Positions 53,974-62,468 of a DNA stretch of 64,000 bases are shown piece after piece. The position numbers were made by a program, and so were the translations under genes. The DNA comes from Jaminaea rosea (Eukaryota; Basidiomycota; Exobasidiomycetes; Microstromatales), in contig NW_020289980.1 in NCBI RefSeq assembly GCF_003144245.1, positions 248,001-312,000 of the forward strand. The letters run 5' to 3'. The notes beneath the pieces are model-generated. The model was not told the DNA's origin, did no database searches, and saw only the letters and a program-made list of their open reading frames with translations. The first letter of the stretch is position 1; each line of letters starts with the position of its first letter.

Positions 53974-54787
53974 GGTCGTAGCCGATGACGAGGAGGATGT
54001 AGCCTGCTCTGTTGAAGTGACCGTCGTTGCCGTTGTGAGGAGTTGTTGGGAGGGCAAGGAAGATGAGAGAGAAAGGGAAAGTCTAAATGTCGCTCGTGTG
54101 GCTGCTTTGGCCGGGGAAACGCGAGCGGCAGTCGAGACAATCGCCGCTCCGTCTCACGTGGCTGGAACACACGCAGAACAAGAGACGAGGGATTGACGGC
54201 GAAAGACGATGGTAAAGGGCGCATTGGCCCCGAGGGATGGCAAAGGGGCACAACGATGAGAGGGACAGCACATACAACACGATGCGGTCCTTTCAATCAC
54301 AAGAGCGTCGCGCTGAATCCTGCCACTCCCACGGGGACCCTACCTCGGGTCTCTCCCTCTGGCCCTTTGGATCCGACCACTGAGTGACACTCGATCCCGT
54401 CTCATCGTTTCGCACTCGCACCAGCGCTGATGTCATGCATCTTGATCAGGTCATGCGATGTGTGTGTGTGTGTGGATTGAGGCATATACTCGATACAAGA
54501 GAGGCGCGGTCATGGCGTGTGCGTGTGCGTGTGCGCTGTGGCGGGTGAGGCGCGGTTGAAGGTCGTGTGTGTGGTGTGACGAAGATGAGATGGTGTCGTG
54601 GCAGATGGGTGTCTGCTCCTTGCAGCGCTTGCAACTGCGATAGCAGCCAAACAGTAGTCTGCGATCCCACTGAGAGGGAGGGATCGCATCGCGACAACTA
54701 AACAACCACCGCTTTCCATCTTTCCTCGCATCCAATTGTATCCACTGTCACTCCAGCCAACGTCTCTCCCTCACGGATGTCGCACAC
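53974..54787. promoter_or_regulatory. intergenic with TG-rich microsatellites
   Basis: 814 bp upstream of idi1 and downstream of the eS25 stop. It holds the idi1 promoter and the eS25 3' end. A (TG)8 run lies at 54459-54474 and three GTGTGC units at about 54516-54536. No gene seen. Confidence 0.55.
54459..54474. repeat. (TG)8 microsatellite
   Basis: Eight perfect TG dinucleotides, with related GTGTGC units 40 bp further on, in the region between idi1 and eS25. Confidence 0.85.
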
Positions 54788-55182
54788 TTAGTCGCTCCCA
54801 CTCCTGGTGTAGAGCCACTGGCCGTGGTGATGGATGACCTTCTTGATCTGGCCCTCCCTCTCCAAGTGGCGCATGGCAACACGAGCGAGCGATCCGTTGA
54901 TCTTCATACGGTCAATGAGAACCGACTGCGAGATCATCTTGAAGGTGGGCACCTCCTTGACAATCTTGTCGTAAGTGGGCTTGTCGAGGACGACCATGTT
55001 TTGGGCCTACGCAAGAGGGAAGCGAACGGAGCACGTATGGTCAGCGACTCGGGAAATCTCCAAAGTGTGAATTGCGGGTCGCTGCTACACACCTTGTCCT
55101 TGACCTTTCCCTTGGACCACTTCTTCTTCTTGCCTCCTGACTTGGACGCTGCGGCCAAGATGGCTGCCTTCTTCGGCGGCAT
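54788..55182 (-). CDS. rps25: 40S ribosomal protein eS25
   Basis: Two exons (55093-55182, 54788-55006) join in phase 0 to 102 residues. Exon 1 gives the basic N-terminus with SKSGGKKKKWSKGKVKDK, and exon 2 the winged-helix body AQNMVVLDKPTYDKIVKEVP, ISQSVLIDRMKINGSLARVA and EREGQIKKVIHHHGQWLYTR. This is a clear eS25, located in the head of the 40S subunit and needed by several viral and cellular IRESs. The intron uses a GTGTGT donor, less common here than GTGAGT. Confidence 0.97.
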
Positions 55183-55627
55183 GATGTGTTATGTGATGAG
55201 GGTGAAAGGGGTGGGGGGTAAGAGGACGGACGGGACGAAGTGACGAGGCCCAGTCGACTTGGACGAGCAGCCCGCCCGCTGGTGCCTCCGCAGTGCAAAT
55301 TTGTCGGAACGGCGCTGGAGAAGCAAGGGCCACGTGGCGCGGCACAGCGCCTACGGTTCGAGACTTCATTGTACGCCTTTCTCGAATGCTTCCTTACTTT
55401 CTACTTCAGAATGCTCAGCATGCTGTGAGATTCTCCACTGCTCAGTCATAGTATCGTACGCAAGTTGAGGTTAGCAGGGGGACGTAGCGCGGCAGAAGGA
55501 CGCGCAGGCAAACAGGTCGGGTCTGCTTCGCTTTCGAACGAGTGAATCAGATGCTGATGATACATCTCAAAGGACAACGCAAAGGATATATAACAAGGCA
55601 CGCTGCCGTACACCTCCTCCCAAGGCT
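55183..55627. promoter_or_regulatory. eS25 promoter region
   Basis: 445 bp between the HLTF/Rad5-like stop and the eS25 start, both on the minus strand. No gene or repeat seen. Confidence 0.5.
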
Positions 55628-58600
55628 CTACCCCATAAGCGTAGCCAATTCCTTCCTCCTGTCGGCCTTCTCCTCCGCCCGACTCTTCTGTTGCCCCTTC
55701 CTCCCCTCCGCAACTGCACTGGCCAGCTCAGCCTTGCGCTTCTGCACCTCCAGCATCCTCTCCTCTATACTCGCCCTCGTCACGACCTTTGTACTGATGA
55801 CAGGTACGACCTGGCCCAAGCGATGTACACGATCCATCGCCTGCTGCTCTTGTGCTGGGTTCCATGCAGGCTCGAGACAGTAAGCTCTGCATGCCGAGAC
55901 GAGGTTGAGACCAAAACCGCCGGCGCGAAGTGAGATGAGGAAGACTTCGACGCTGGCGTCGGATTTGAAGCGTTCGAGCGCTGCGGCTCTCTCAGGACGC
56001 TTCATCGTGCCGTCTAGGCGGACAGTTTTGATGCCTGCACGATAGAGTGCCCGCTCCACTCTGTCCAACATTGAGGTCCACTGGCTGAACACCACACTCT
56101 TGATCGGCCGGTACGCTGCACCATCTTCGCTCTTCGTCGACTGGCGAGGTACAGCCACCACAGACTCGAGGTCGGGCCTTGCGTCCTTCTCCTGCTCAGT
56201 GGGCGTGTGGTGCTCGATCTGAGGCGCATCAGCATCGTAGAGCATCGAGCGTCTGTTGCACTGCGAGAAGGGGAGCAGGTCCGAGAGAAGCCAGCGCGTC
56301 TTGTGTGAGAGGCCGATGCGCGAGTCGATGGGAAGGAGGCGATCGCAGCCGAAGTGGTGGGCTGAGCGCTTGCTGCCCTTCCTGTCCTCCTCGTCGTCGC
56401 CGTCTTCGTCGCCCCAGTCAAAGTCATCGGCGCCGCCACGAGCGCGCTTGGAGTGACGAGCATCCGGCTCAGGCCCAGCCAGATCTGCAGGGTCTAGCTG
56501 CACAATGTCCGTCAACAGAGCCAGGGATGTATCGCAAGCCGGACAGTCTGCTCGATCCTCAGCCGTGAGGGCCTTTGGCTTCTTGTACGCCGGCACCTTG
56601 GACGCAAAGCATCGCGAGCAGATGATGTGGGTGCATCGTGTGACCACAGGGCGACGGCTGCCTGCAGCTTCATCGGTGGCCGCCTCGCCCCTCACGCCCG
56701 TATCGTCGCCTTCGGCGAAGCGGGCGATATCGGCCCCACACTCCCAGCAAAGCGCCTCTTCACTCTCGCTGTACACCTCGAACAAGCCCGCAGCACGTTC
56801 GCGCGTCATGCCATCCTCGCGAATCGCGTCCACAAAGCCCGATCGACCCTCAGTCCGCCGCTTGTTGTCCTTGCTCGCGTCCACCAAGCTGGGATCGTCG
56901 CAGCAGATGCGCAAGTTGCTGATCTCCTGCAGGATAGTCGCGTAATTCGTGCCTACGGAGTTGGTGGCTTCCATCTCCTTGAAGTCCTCCTTGTAGCGCT
57001 CGTGCAGCTCCTTGTACTTTGTGCGCTCACGCTCATCAAAGTCGATGGTGACCACCCTCACATTCTTAGCGGGCAGCTCGAGTAGCTTTTTGCCCGAAGC
57101 GGTCCGCGTCTCCTTGGTACGGCGGAGAGTGAGAAACTTCATCATCGTTTGCACCTTGACAAGCGCGATGCGCTCCAGTGGCTCATTGTTCTGGTTTGCG
57201 TTGCTCCGCTGAGTCAGGGAGCTCTTCTTCTGCCGCTGACCACAGTGCTCGTTCCAGATCAATCGGTCGCTGAAGGGCTCGAGGCGCAAGAACTTGATCT
57301 GGGCATAGAGGTCGTCGAGCCTGTTTTGGACGGGCGTGCCAGTGAGAGAGAGGCGACGTTGTGCGCTGAGATTGCAGACGGCGCGACATTGCATTGTGCG
57401 TACCTCCTTGATCGTGTGAGCCTCGTCCAGGACGATGCGGAACCACTCGATGCGTTGCAGGGGATTCGGAGCCTCTTTGCCGCCCGTGGCCTTCTTGCGC
57501 TTTTTGCCTTTGCCCTTGCCATTCGAGGCGCCGGTGCCGTTGCCGTTGTAGTTCGAGCTAGAAATTGGTCGCCCTTCATCGTCGTACATCTCAAAATCGT
57601 CTTCGCCGTCGTCGGCAGCCTCGTCGTCCCCGCCTTTAGCAGCTCCCTCAGTCGTGTCGACCCAAATGCTCTGCCTCGAGAACTCAGAGGCCAGCGTCGA
57701 GTACGTCGTGAGCACGACATCGTGATTGGCAATCATCTTGGGGTCGCTGCTCCTGTTGCTACCATGGTAGATGTAGACGCTCGGCCTACTCTTCTTTGCC
57801 CAGTGCTCCTTGATCTGCTCCTCCCAGTTGGCGACAATGGTGAGCGGCGCAACGATGAGGGTAGCGCGAGACTTGGCGACTAGATTATCACGGCGTGCAC
57901 GCTCGAGGGCGTCTTTGGCTTGCGCCTTCTTTCCTGGTTTCTTCGAAGACGGGAGGACGACTTTCGCCTTCTTGTTCGCACCAGCGCCTTGCAGGCCGGC
58001 AGCCATGCTCGCGAACCCGCCGTCGTCCTCATCGTCCGTGTCGGAATCCTCGTCCATCGCGCCGACGTCTCCGGGCGCAGCATTGGGTCTGCCGCGCCCA
58101 AATGCCTTGGCCTCCGTCATGGTGCTTGCAATGACAGAAATGACAGTGATCGTCTTGCCCAGTCCCATGTCGTCTGCCAGGATAGCTCCTCGACAGATGC
58201 CTGGCTCCTTCTCCTGCTCTTGCTGCGTGAGCACGTTGCGATAGGCGCGGATGCTGCCGTCGACTTGAGACCGCACGACCTTCCAGAGGCCGACGGTGTC
58301 CTTGGTGAGGTCACCCGTCTCCGCGGTCAGATCGATCCTTTTCGTTCTTGACGAGCCAGCTTCTCGCGCATCGCCTGCCTCCTCGAAGCTGCGCTCCCTC
58401 TCGCGGTCCAGGAGGAAAGTCAAACCTTGCTTCTGGTGGGGGAAGAGCGGCGTGACGACAAGACTACTGGGGTCGGTCAAGGGTAAATCTTCGCCCGCAG
58501 TGAGTTGATCGTACACCGTCTCGATCTGTTTGCGTCTCTCCTCCTCAGTCATCTCCTTCGACTGCACATACCGCGGCACCCCTCCATCACCACCGCCGTA

Positions 58601-59932
58601 GAACATCGCCGGCGCAAAGTTACCCCTACTCGGACCCGCAGTCTGTGCAGGCTGTGGCAGGTAGCCATTGTTCGGCTTGACGAGGGGAGGCTCGCCATTG
58701 TAGTCGTACGGCGAGTAGTGGCCCGGCTGAGGCTGGACGAAGCTGATTCCAGCCTGAGCAAGCGACTCGACGACGTAGCTTGCCTTGGGCCGAGCGCAGA
58801 AGACAAGAATGTCGCATGAGTGGGCATACCCGCCTGCAGATGCCCGCGACCTGATGCGACAGCGCGCTTCGAATGTGACGAGGGATGCTTTGATTAGGGG
58901 AGCCAGTGCATTGGCGTATTTGCCAGAGAGGATGCCAAATGACTCCTTGACGTGTGGCACAGCGTTACGCTCGTGAATGGGAATACCTTGCCTTCCCTGC
59001 TCTCGCTGAAACGCAAGGGGAGAGAGAATGGGAGAGACGGTGATCTCCGGGTTGGGGTCTGCGTTCTGTCTAGCTGCGTAGCTTCCTCCCGAGCTCCAGT
59101 TGGCCGAGGTAGATCCGAAGTTGGGGCGGAGAGGCTGGCTGAGCCTGGCATAAATGGGACGATACCCTGGGTGCGTGATGAATCTGCTAGCTTCTGGCCA
59201 ATTGGACCTCTGCCAGAGCGGGTCTCTGTCCTGCGAAGGGTCCATTGCAGCTGGCCCATCGACGGCAATTGGCTCAGGCACGCCATACATGCAGAAGACG
59301 GTAGCTTCAATGACGCCCAGACAGACTGAGCCATTGTTCTTGACCTCGTCCGCTACAATGTCGCCATTCTTGATCTTGACGAGCTCAGGCTCATCACCAT
59401 CGCTGTCGTCTGCGGTGAGGTCGATTGCGGGCTTAGGAGGCGGTCTAAATTCGCCTTTGGAGTCGAGCATCTCGGTCGGGACGCGAGCGCCACTCCCTCC
59501 GATGGTGGGCAGAACGAAGCCTCCTCGAGTATCCCCATTGGTGCTCATGGCGTTGACGGCGGCCGCGGCCTTCTCCTTCATCTCGCGCTCCCAAGGGCGC
59601 GGCGGCGGGATCCAGATGCGCGACGAAGACGACGAAGATGCTGAGGGGCGGCTAGAAGACTGCAAGGGTTGCTTGCTGGGTATAGCGCTGTTCGATGAGG
59701 ATGAGGATGAGAAGCCGGCAGGGAGGGCGCGGTGCTTGTTTGATGGTCGTTGTGCTGCTACTTGCTCTGATGCTGAGTCAGACGATCTGCCGTTTGAGGG
59801 CCCTGCATCGCCTGGCAAGATGACGCTCCTGTGAGACGATGACGACGAGCCCTCGCCATTGTTGCGAGCACGGATGAGCTCAGTTGGATCGTCTACGATC
59901 TCGAAGGGGTCGTTCGATGTGTTGCCCGACAT
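55628..59932 (-). CDS. SNF2/RING helicase of HLTF/Rad5 type
   Basis: A single exon of 1,434 residues. The N-terminal ~200 residues are Ser-rich and hold hydrophobic-acidic motifs of the SUMO-interaction type (FEIVDD, AIDLTADDSDGDE). A HIRAN-like stretch follows (AVPHVKESFGILSGKYANAL with LVTFEARCRI). The SNF2 core has ILADDMGLGKTITVISVIA, VLTTYSTLASEF, LDEAH and SLTGTPVQNRLDDLYAQIKF. A RING lies between the helicase halves near residue 1070 (CWECG, CTHIICSRC, CPAC), and the C-terminal half ends with SLRAGGFGLNL and DRVHRLGQ. HLTF/Rad5 proteins polyubiquitinate PCNA and reverse stalled forks; Uls1/Ris1 proteins instead are SUMO-targeted ubiquitin ligases. The HIRAN-like part favours HLTF/Rad5, the N-terminal motifs favour Uls1, so the exact subfamily is open. 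Confidence 0.88.
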   Translation of the reverse strand: MSGNTSNDPFEIVDDPTELIRARNNGEGSSSSSHRSVILPGDAGPSNGRSSDSASEQVAAQRPSNKHRALPAGFSSSSSSNSAIPSKQPLQSSSRPSASSSSSSRIWIPPPRPWEREMKEKAAAAVNAMSTNGDTRGGFVLPTIGGSGARVPTEMLDSKGEFRPPPKPAIDLTADDSDGDEPELVKIKNGDIVADEVKNNGSVCLGVIEATVFCMYGVPEPIAVDGPAAMDPSQDRDPLWQRSNWPEASRFITHPGYRPIYARLSQPLRPNFGSTSANWSSGGSYAARQNADPNPEITVSPILSPLAFQREQGRQGIPIHERNAVPHVKESFGILSGKYANALAPLIKASLVTFEARCRIRSRASAGGYAHSCDILVFCARPKASYVVESLAQAGISFVQPQPGHYSPYDYNGEPPLVKPNNGYLPQPAQTAGPSRGNFAPAMFYGGGDGGVPRYVQSKEMTEEERRKQIETVYDQLTAGEDLPLTDPSSLVVTPLFPHQKQGLTFLLDRERERSFEEAGDAREAGSSRTKRIDLTAETGDLTKDTVGLWKVVRSQVDGSIRAYRNVLTQQEQEKEPGICRGAILADDMGLGKTITVISVIASTMTEAKAFGRGRPNAAPGDVGAMDEDSDTDDEDDGGFASMAAGLQGAGANKKAKVVLPSSKKPGKKAQAKDALERARRDNLVAKSRATLIVAPLTIVANWEEQIKEHWAKKSRPSVYIYHGSNRSSDPKMIANHDVVLTTYSTLASEFSRQSIWVDTTEGAAKGGDDEAADDGEDDFEMYDDEGRPISSSNYNGNGTGASNGKGKGKKRKKATGGKEAPNPLQRIEWFRIVLDEAHTIKEVRTMQCRAVCNLSAQRRLSLTGTPVQNRLDDLYAQIKFLRLEPFSDRLIWNEHCGQRQKKSSLTQRSNANQNNEPLERIALVKVQTMMKFLTLRRTKETRTASGKKLLELPAKNVRVVTIDFDERERTKYKELHERYKEDFKEMEATNSVGTNYATILQEISNLRICCDDPSLVDASKDNKRRTEGRSGFVDAIREDGMTRERAAGLFEVYSESEEALCWECGADIARFAEGDDTGVRGEAATDEAAGSRRPVVTRCTHIICSRCFASKVPAYKKPKALTAEDRADCPACDTSLALLTDIVQLDPADLAGPEPDARHSKRARGGADDFDWGDEDGDDEEDRKGSKRSAHHFGCDRLLPIDSRIGLSHKTRWLLSDLLPFSQCNRRSMLYDADAPQIEHHTPTEQEKDARPDLESVVAVPRQSTKSEDGAAYRPIKSVVFSQWTSMLDRVERALYRAGIKTVRLDGTMKRPERAAALERFKSDASVEVFLISLRAGGFGLNLVSACRAYCLEPAWNPAQEQQAMDRVHRLGQVVPVISTKVVTRASIEERMLEVQKRKAELASAVAEGRKGQQKSRAEEKADRRKELATLMG

Positions 59933-60379
59933 GATCGATGTGGCGGCAGGCAGCGGCGACGACGACGACGGAAGCAGGCAAAGACAAAGGGGCTGCAGCT
60001 GGTAGCTGCCGCGGCTGGCAGGACCAGAGATCTATGTTGATGGTCCAAGACGGTCGTCAAGAAGGAGTAGAGGTCAAAGTCTGAGCCATTGACGATGGCG
60101 ACGAGGACAAGTCGCTGCGATGAGGATGAGAGAGGGAGGAAGCCAGCTAAGGGCGGCACGAGAGTGGCGCGTCAATGCAGGCAGTCTGATAGCCAAAGGC
60201 GCGAGCAAGACATCGAGCAATGGACCCTTTCCGCCCATGCATCTCAACCACGTGGTTCGACCAACTCGAAGGCGGACTGATCCCGCGTTCGCAGCAGGCA
60301 CTTGCACTTGTTCTTGACATCCACATCGTGATCACTCAGACAAACTAATCCGCTTCATCGCTGCCATTTGTACCCAGCC
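59933..60379. promoter_or_regulatory. bidirectional promoter HLTF/Rad5-like / SmD3
   Basis: 447 bp between divergent start codons, with no coding signal. Confidence 0.5.
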
Positions 60380-60856
60380 ATGGGCACCATCGGCATCCCT
60401 ACGAAGCTCCTCCACGAGTCACTGGGCCACATCGTCACGCTCGAGCTCAAGGGTGGCCAGTCGTACCGAGGCAAGCTCTTTGACGCAGAGGACAACCTCA
60501 ACTGCTCCCTCAAGGAGGTCCTTCTCACTGCTCGTGATGGCAAACAGTCTCATCTGGACTCGGTCTACATCAGGGGCAGCATGATTCGATTTATTGTGGT
60601 TCCTGATATGCTGCAGCAGGCGCCTATGTTCAAGAGAGTTGGACCGAATGCGATGAAGGGGAGAGGCATTGGAGCTGCTAGAGGAAGGGCGACGATCATG
60701 CGAGGTGAGCAGGCCGGACACGGCGAAATGCTACCATCGAGACTGACACTGACGCTCCTGCGCCCCCTTCGCTCCCTACTTGCGCTTTCTGTAGCACAAT
60801 CGCGTCGTGGCAGAGGAGGACCGCCCCGAGGGGCACCGTTTAGAGGAGGGATGTAA
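60380..60856 (+). CDS. smd3: small nuclear ribonucleoprotein SmD3
   Basis: Two exons (60380-60704, 60795-60856) join in phase to 128 residues. The start IGIPTKLLHESLGHIVTLEL and the Sm1/Sm2 motifs (GGQSYRGKLFDAEDNLNCSL, SVYIRGSMIRFIVVPDML) identify SmD3. The tail is the Arg/Gly-rich region (GRGIGAARGRATIMR, and across the intron SRRGRGGPPRGAPFRGG) whose arginines are methylated by PRMT5 for SMN binding in animals. SmD3 forms the heptameric Sm ring around U1, U2, U4 and U5 snRNAs. Confidence 0.97.
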   Translation: MGTIGIPTKLLHESLGHIVTLELKGGQSYRGKLFDAEDNLNCSLKEVLLTARDGKQSHLDSVYIRGSMIRFIVVPDMLQQAPMFKRVGPNAMKGRGIGAARGRATIMRGEQAGHGEMLPSRLTLTLLRPLRSLLALSVAQSRRGRGGPPRGAPFRGGM

Positions 60857-60971
60857 TGACGCGATGGAGAGCAAAGCAACGGCAACCATTACGCACGACA
60901 TCGACTCGGTGGATCATCAGAAGCGGTACAAGGCATGCATTATCGGCTCAATGTAACACGACTCACTTTCG

Positions 60972-62261
60972 CTACGTACGGACTTCATTGCCTTCGCGCT
61001 GCGCCCCCTCAACCAGTCTGAAGTCAAATCGACGCTCACTCTGCCTCCCACAGCCTTCCCTCGTGGGAGACACCCCATCAGCATCCAGCACATGCACATC
61101 CCTCTCCACGAAGCTCACTTCACCACTCTGACGCACCAGAATGACTGTGCTAGTCCGTGTAGCGTACCATGCTGTCTTGGGTCCAGAAGCGCTCCCGCCC
61201 TTCTTGAAGCCCAGCGGCGTTGCGCTTCGACTTATAGCGGGTGCAGCGGGGGCTGCCGGATCAAGGTGCGCAGAATGAGGGCTATCAAGCATCCGTGACT
61301 CACTACGTATGGCTGCGGGCACTGATGGGCTGTGCATGGGTAGCTTGAGGGGAGGGATCAGGACGCTTGACCGCATTTGAGTGCGGGTGGTAACGGGCCC
61401 AGGCGAGGATTCCATGGCCTCAAATAGGTCTTCGATGAGATGCGCTTCGCCCTCTCTCTCGTCGTCTCTCCTTGCCGCTGCCCTCGCCACGCACTCTTCA
61501 AAGCGCTGCCTGCCCGTCGTGACTTTCGCCCACGGCTCGGTGAGAACCGAATTGGAGAGTCCGCCACTGCATGCTGAGCCACAAGATGTCGTTGAGAGTG
61601 CTTCCTTTCCATCCACGTCGCTGCCATTGCTGCGGCTGCTGCTGCTGCTGCTCGGCCCACCGATAATCCACTCCACACCACCAGGCAGTCCATCTTCTCC
61701 ACTATGCAGCGCATCGCCTGTCGTCCCGTCCCCCGACTTAGTCCTGTTGCTAATGTACGCGAGCTTGGGCTTCTGCCCTACCTGGCCGAGCAGCACATTG
61801 AAGCCTGGCCATTGGTCTCGCACCTCTGCTATGCCTCGTACGTATTCCTCTAGCGTGACATCAGCGGATGATCGAAGCCAGTCCTTGACCAGCTGCCCGC
61901 GTGAGCGATAAGGCTCTCCCTGTAGCGAGGCAGGCGCCGGTGGTGGGCCGGCTTCCGTGTAATTGGTAAGGGCGCCCCATCTCCCATCCCTTGTTACGCC
62001 AAGCCATGTCCCGCCGCCCGAGGGGTGAGCATCTATACCACAGAGGGCGTAGTGCTCCACTGAAGGATTTTTGCTCGTTGAATCGGCTGAAGAAGCTACA
62101 GCGAGAGAAGGCGAGGAGGGGCTCGCTCGGAATACAGTCGGAGAAGGGAAGGAATGCCAACTTGCTTTCGCGGTGGAGCGAGCCAAGAATTCGTCGCGGT
62201 TGGAGGCTATGATCAGCGTATAGGGTGGAGAGGACGACAAGGAGAAGAAGATGCAGCACAT
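60972..62261 (-). CDS. TANGO2/NRDE family protein
   Basis: A single exon of 429 residues. The start MCCIFFSLS with ASNRDEFLARSTAKA carries the invariant N-terminal Cys and NRDE motif. GGGTWLGVTRDGRWGALTNY, RGQLVKDWL and WPGFNVLLGQ are the remaining family blocks. The catalytic-type Cys at position 2 suggests an Ntn-hydrolase-like fold. TANGO2 homologues act in mitochondria and cytosol and have been tied to haem and lipid handling; the biochemical activity is unsettled. Ser/Gly-rich inserts enlarge the protein beyond the ~280 residues usual in animals. Head-to-head with ate1 (207 bp). Confidence 0.92.
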   Translation of the reverse strand: MCCIFFSLSSSPPYTLIIASNRDEFLARSTAKASWHSFPSPTVFRASPSSPSLAVASSADSTSKNPSVEHYALCGIDAHPSGGGTWLGVTRDGRWGALTNYTEAGPPPAPASLQGEPYRSRGQLVKDWLRSSADVTLEEYVRGIAEVRDQWPGFNVLLGQVGQKPKLAYISNRTKSGDGTTGDALHSGEDGLPGGVEWIIGGPSSSSSSRSNGSDVDGKEALSTTSCGSACSGGLSNSVLTEPWAKVTTGRQRFEECVARAAARRDDEREGEAHLIEDLFEAMESSPGPVTTRTQMRSSVLIPPLKLPMHSPSVPAAIRSESRMLDSPHSAHLDPAAPAAPAISRSATPLGFKKGGSASGPKTAWYATRTSTVILVRQSGEVSFVERDVHVLDADGVSPTREGCGRQSERRFDFRLVEGAQREGNEVRT

Positions 62262-62468
62262 CGCTGCCGAAGTAGGGTAAGCACGGAAAGGGAGGATGCG
62301 GCGTGAGGAACAGGAGGAACCAGTTCAAAAGAAGGAAGCGCAGCTCTTGAGAGCAAATGCGGGTGGCTCGAGCGCTGCGTCGTGGTCTGCCTTGAGATCG
62401 ACCGTCGCCCTTTTGAGTCGAAACTCGCACGACTCGTCTTTCCTTCGCTTCGCAATCTCTTCCTTAGC

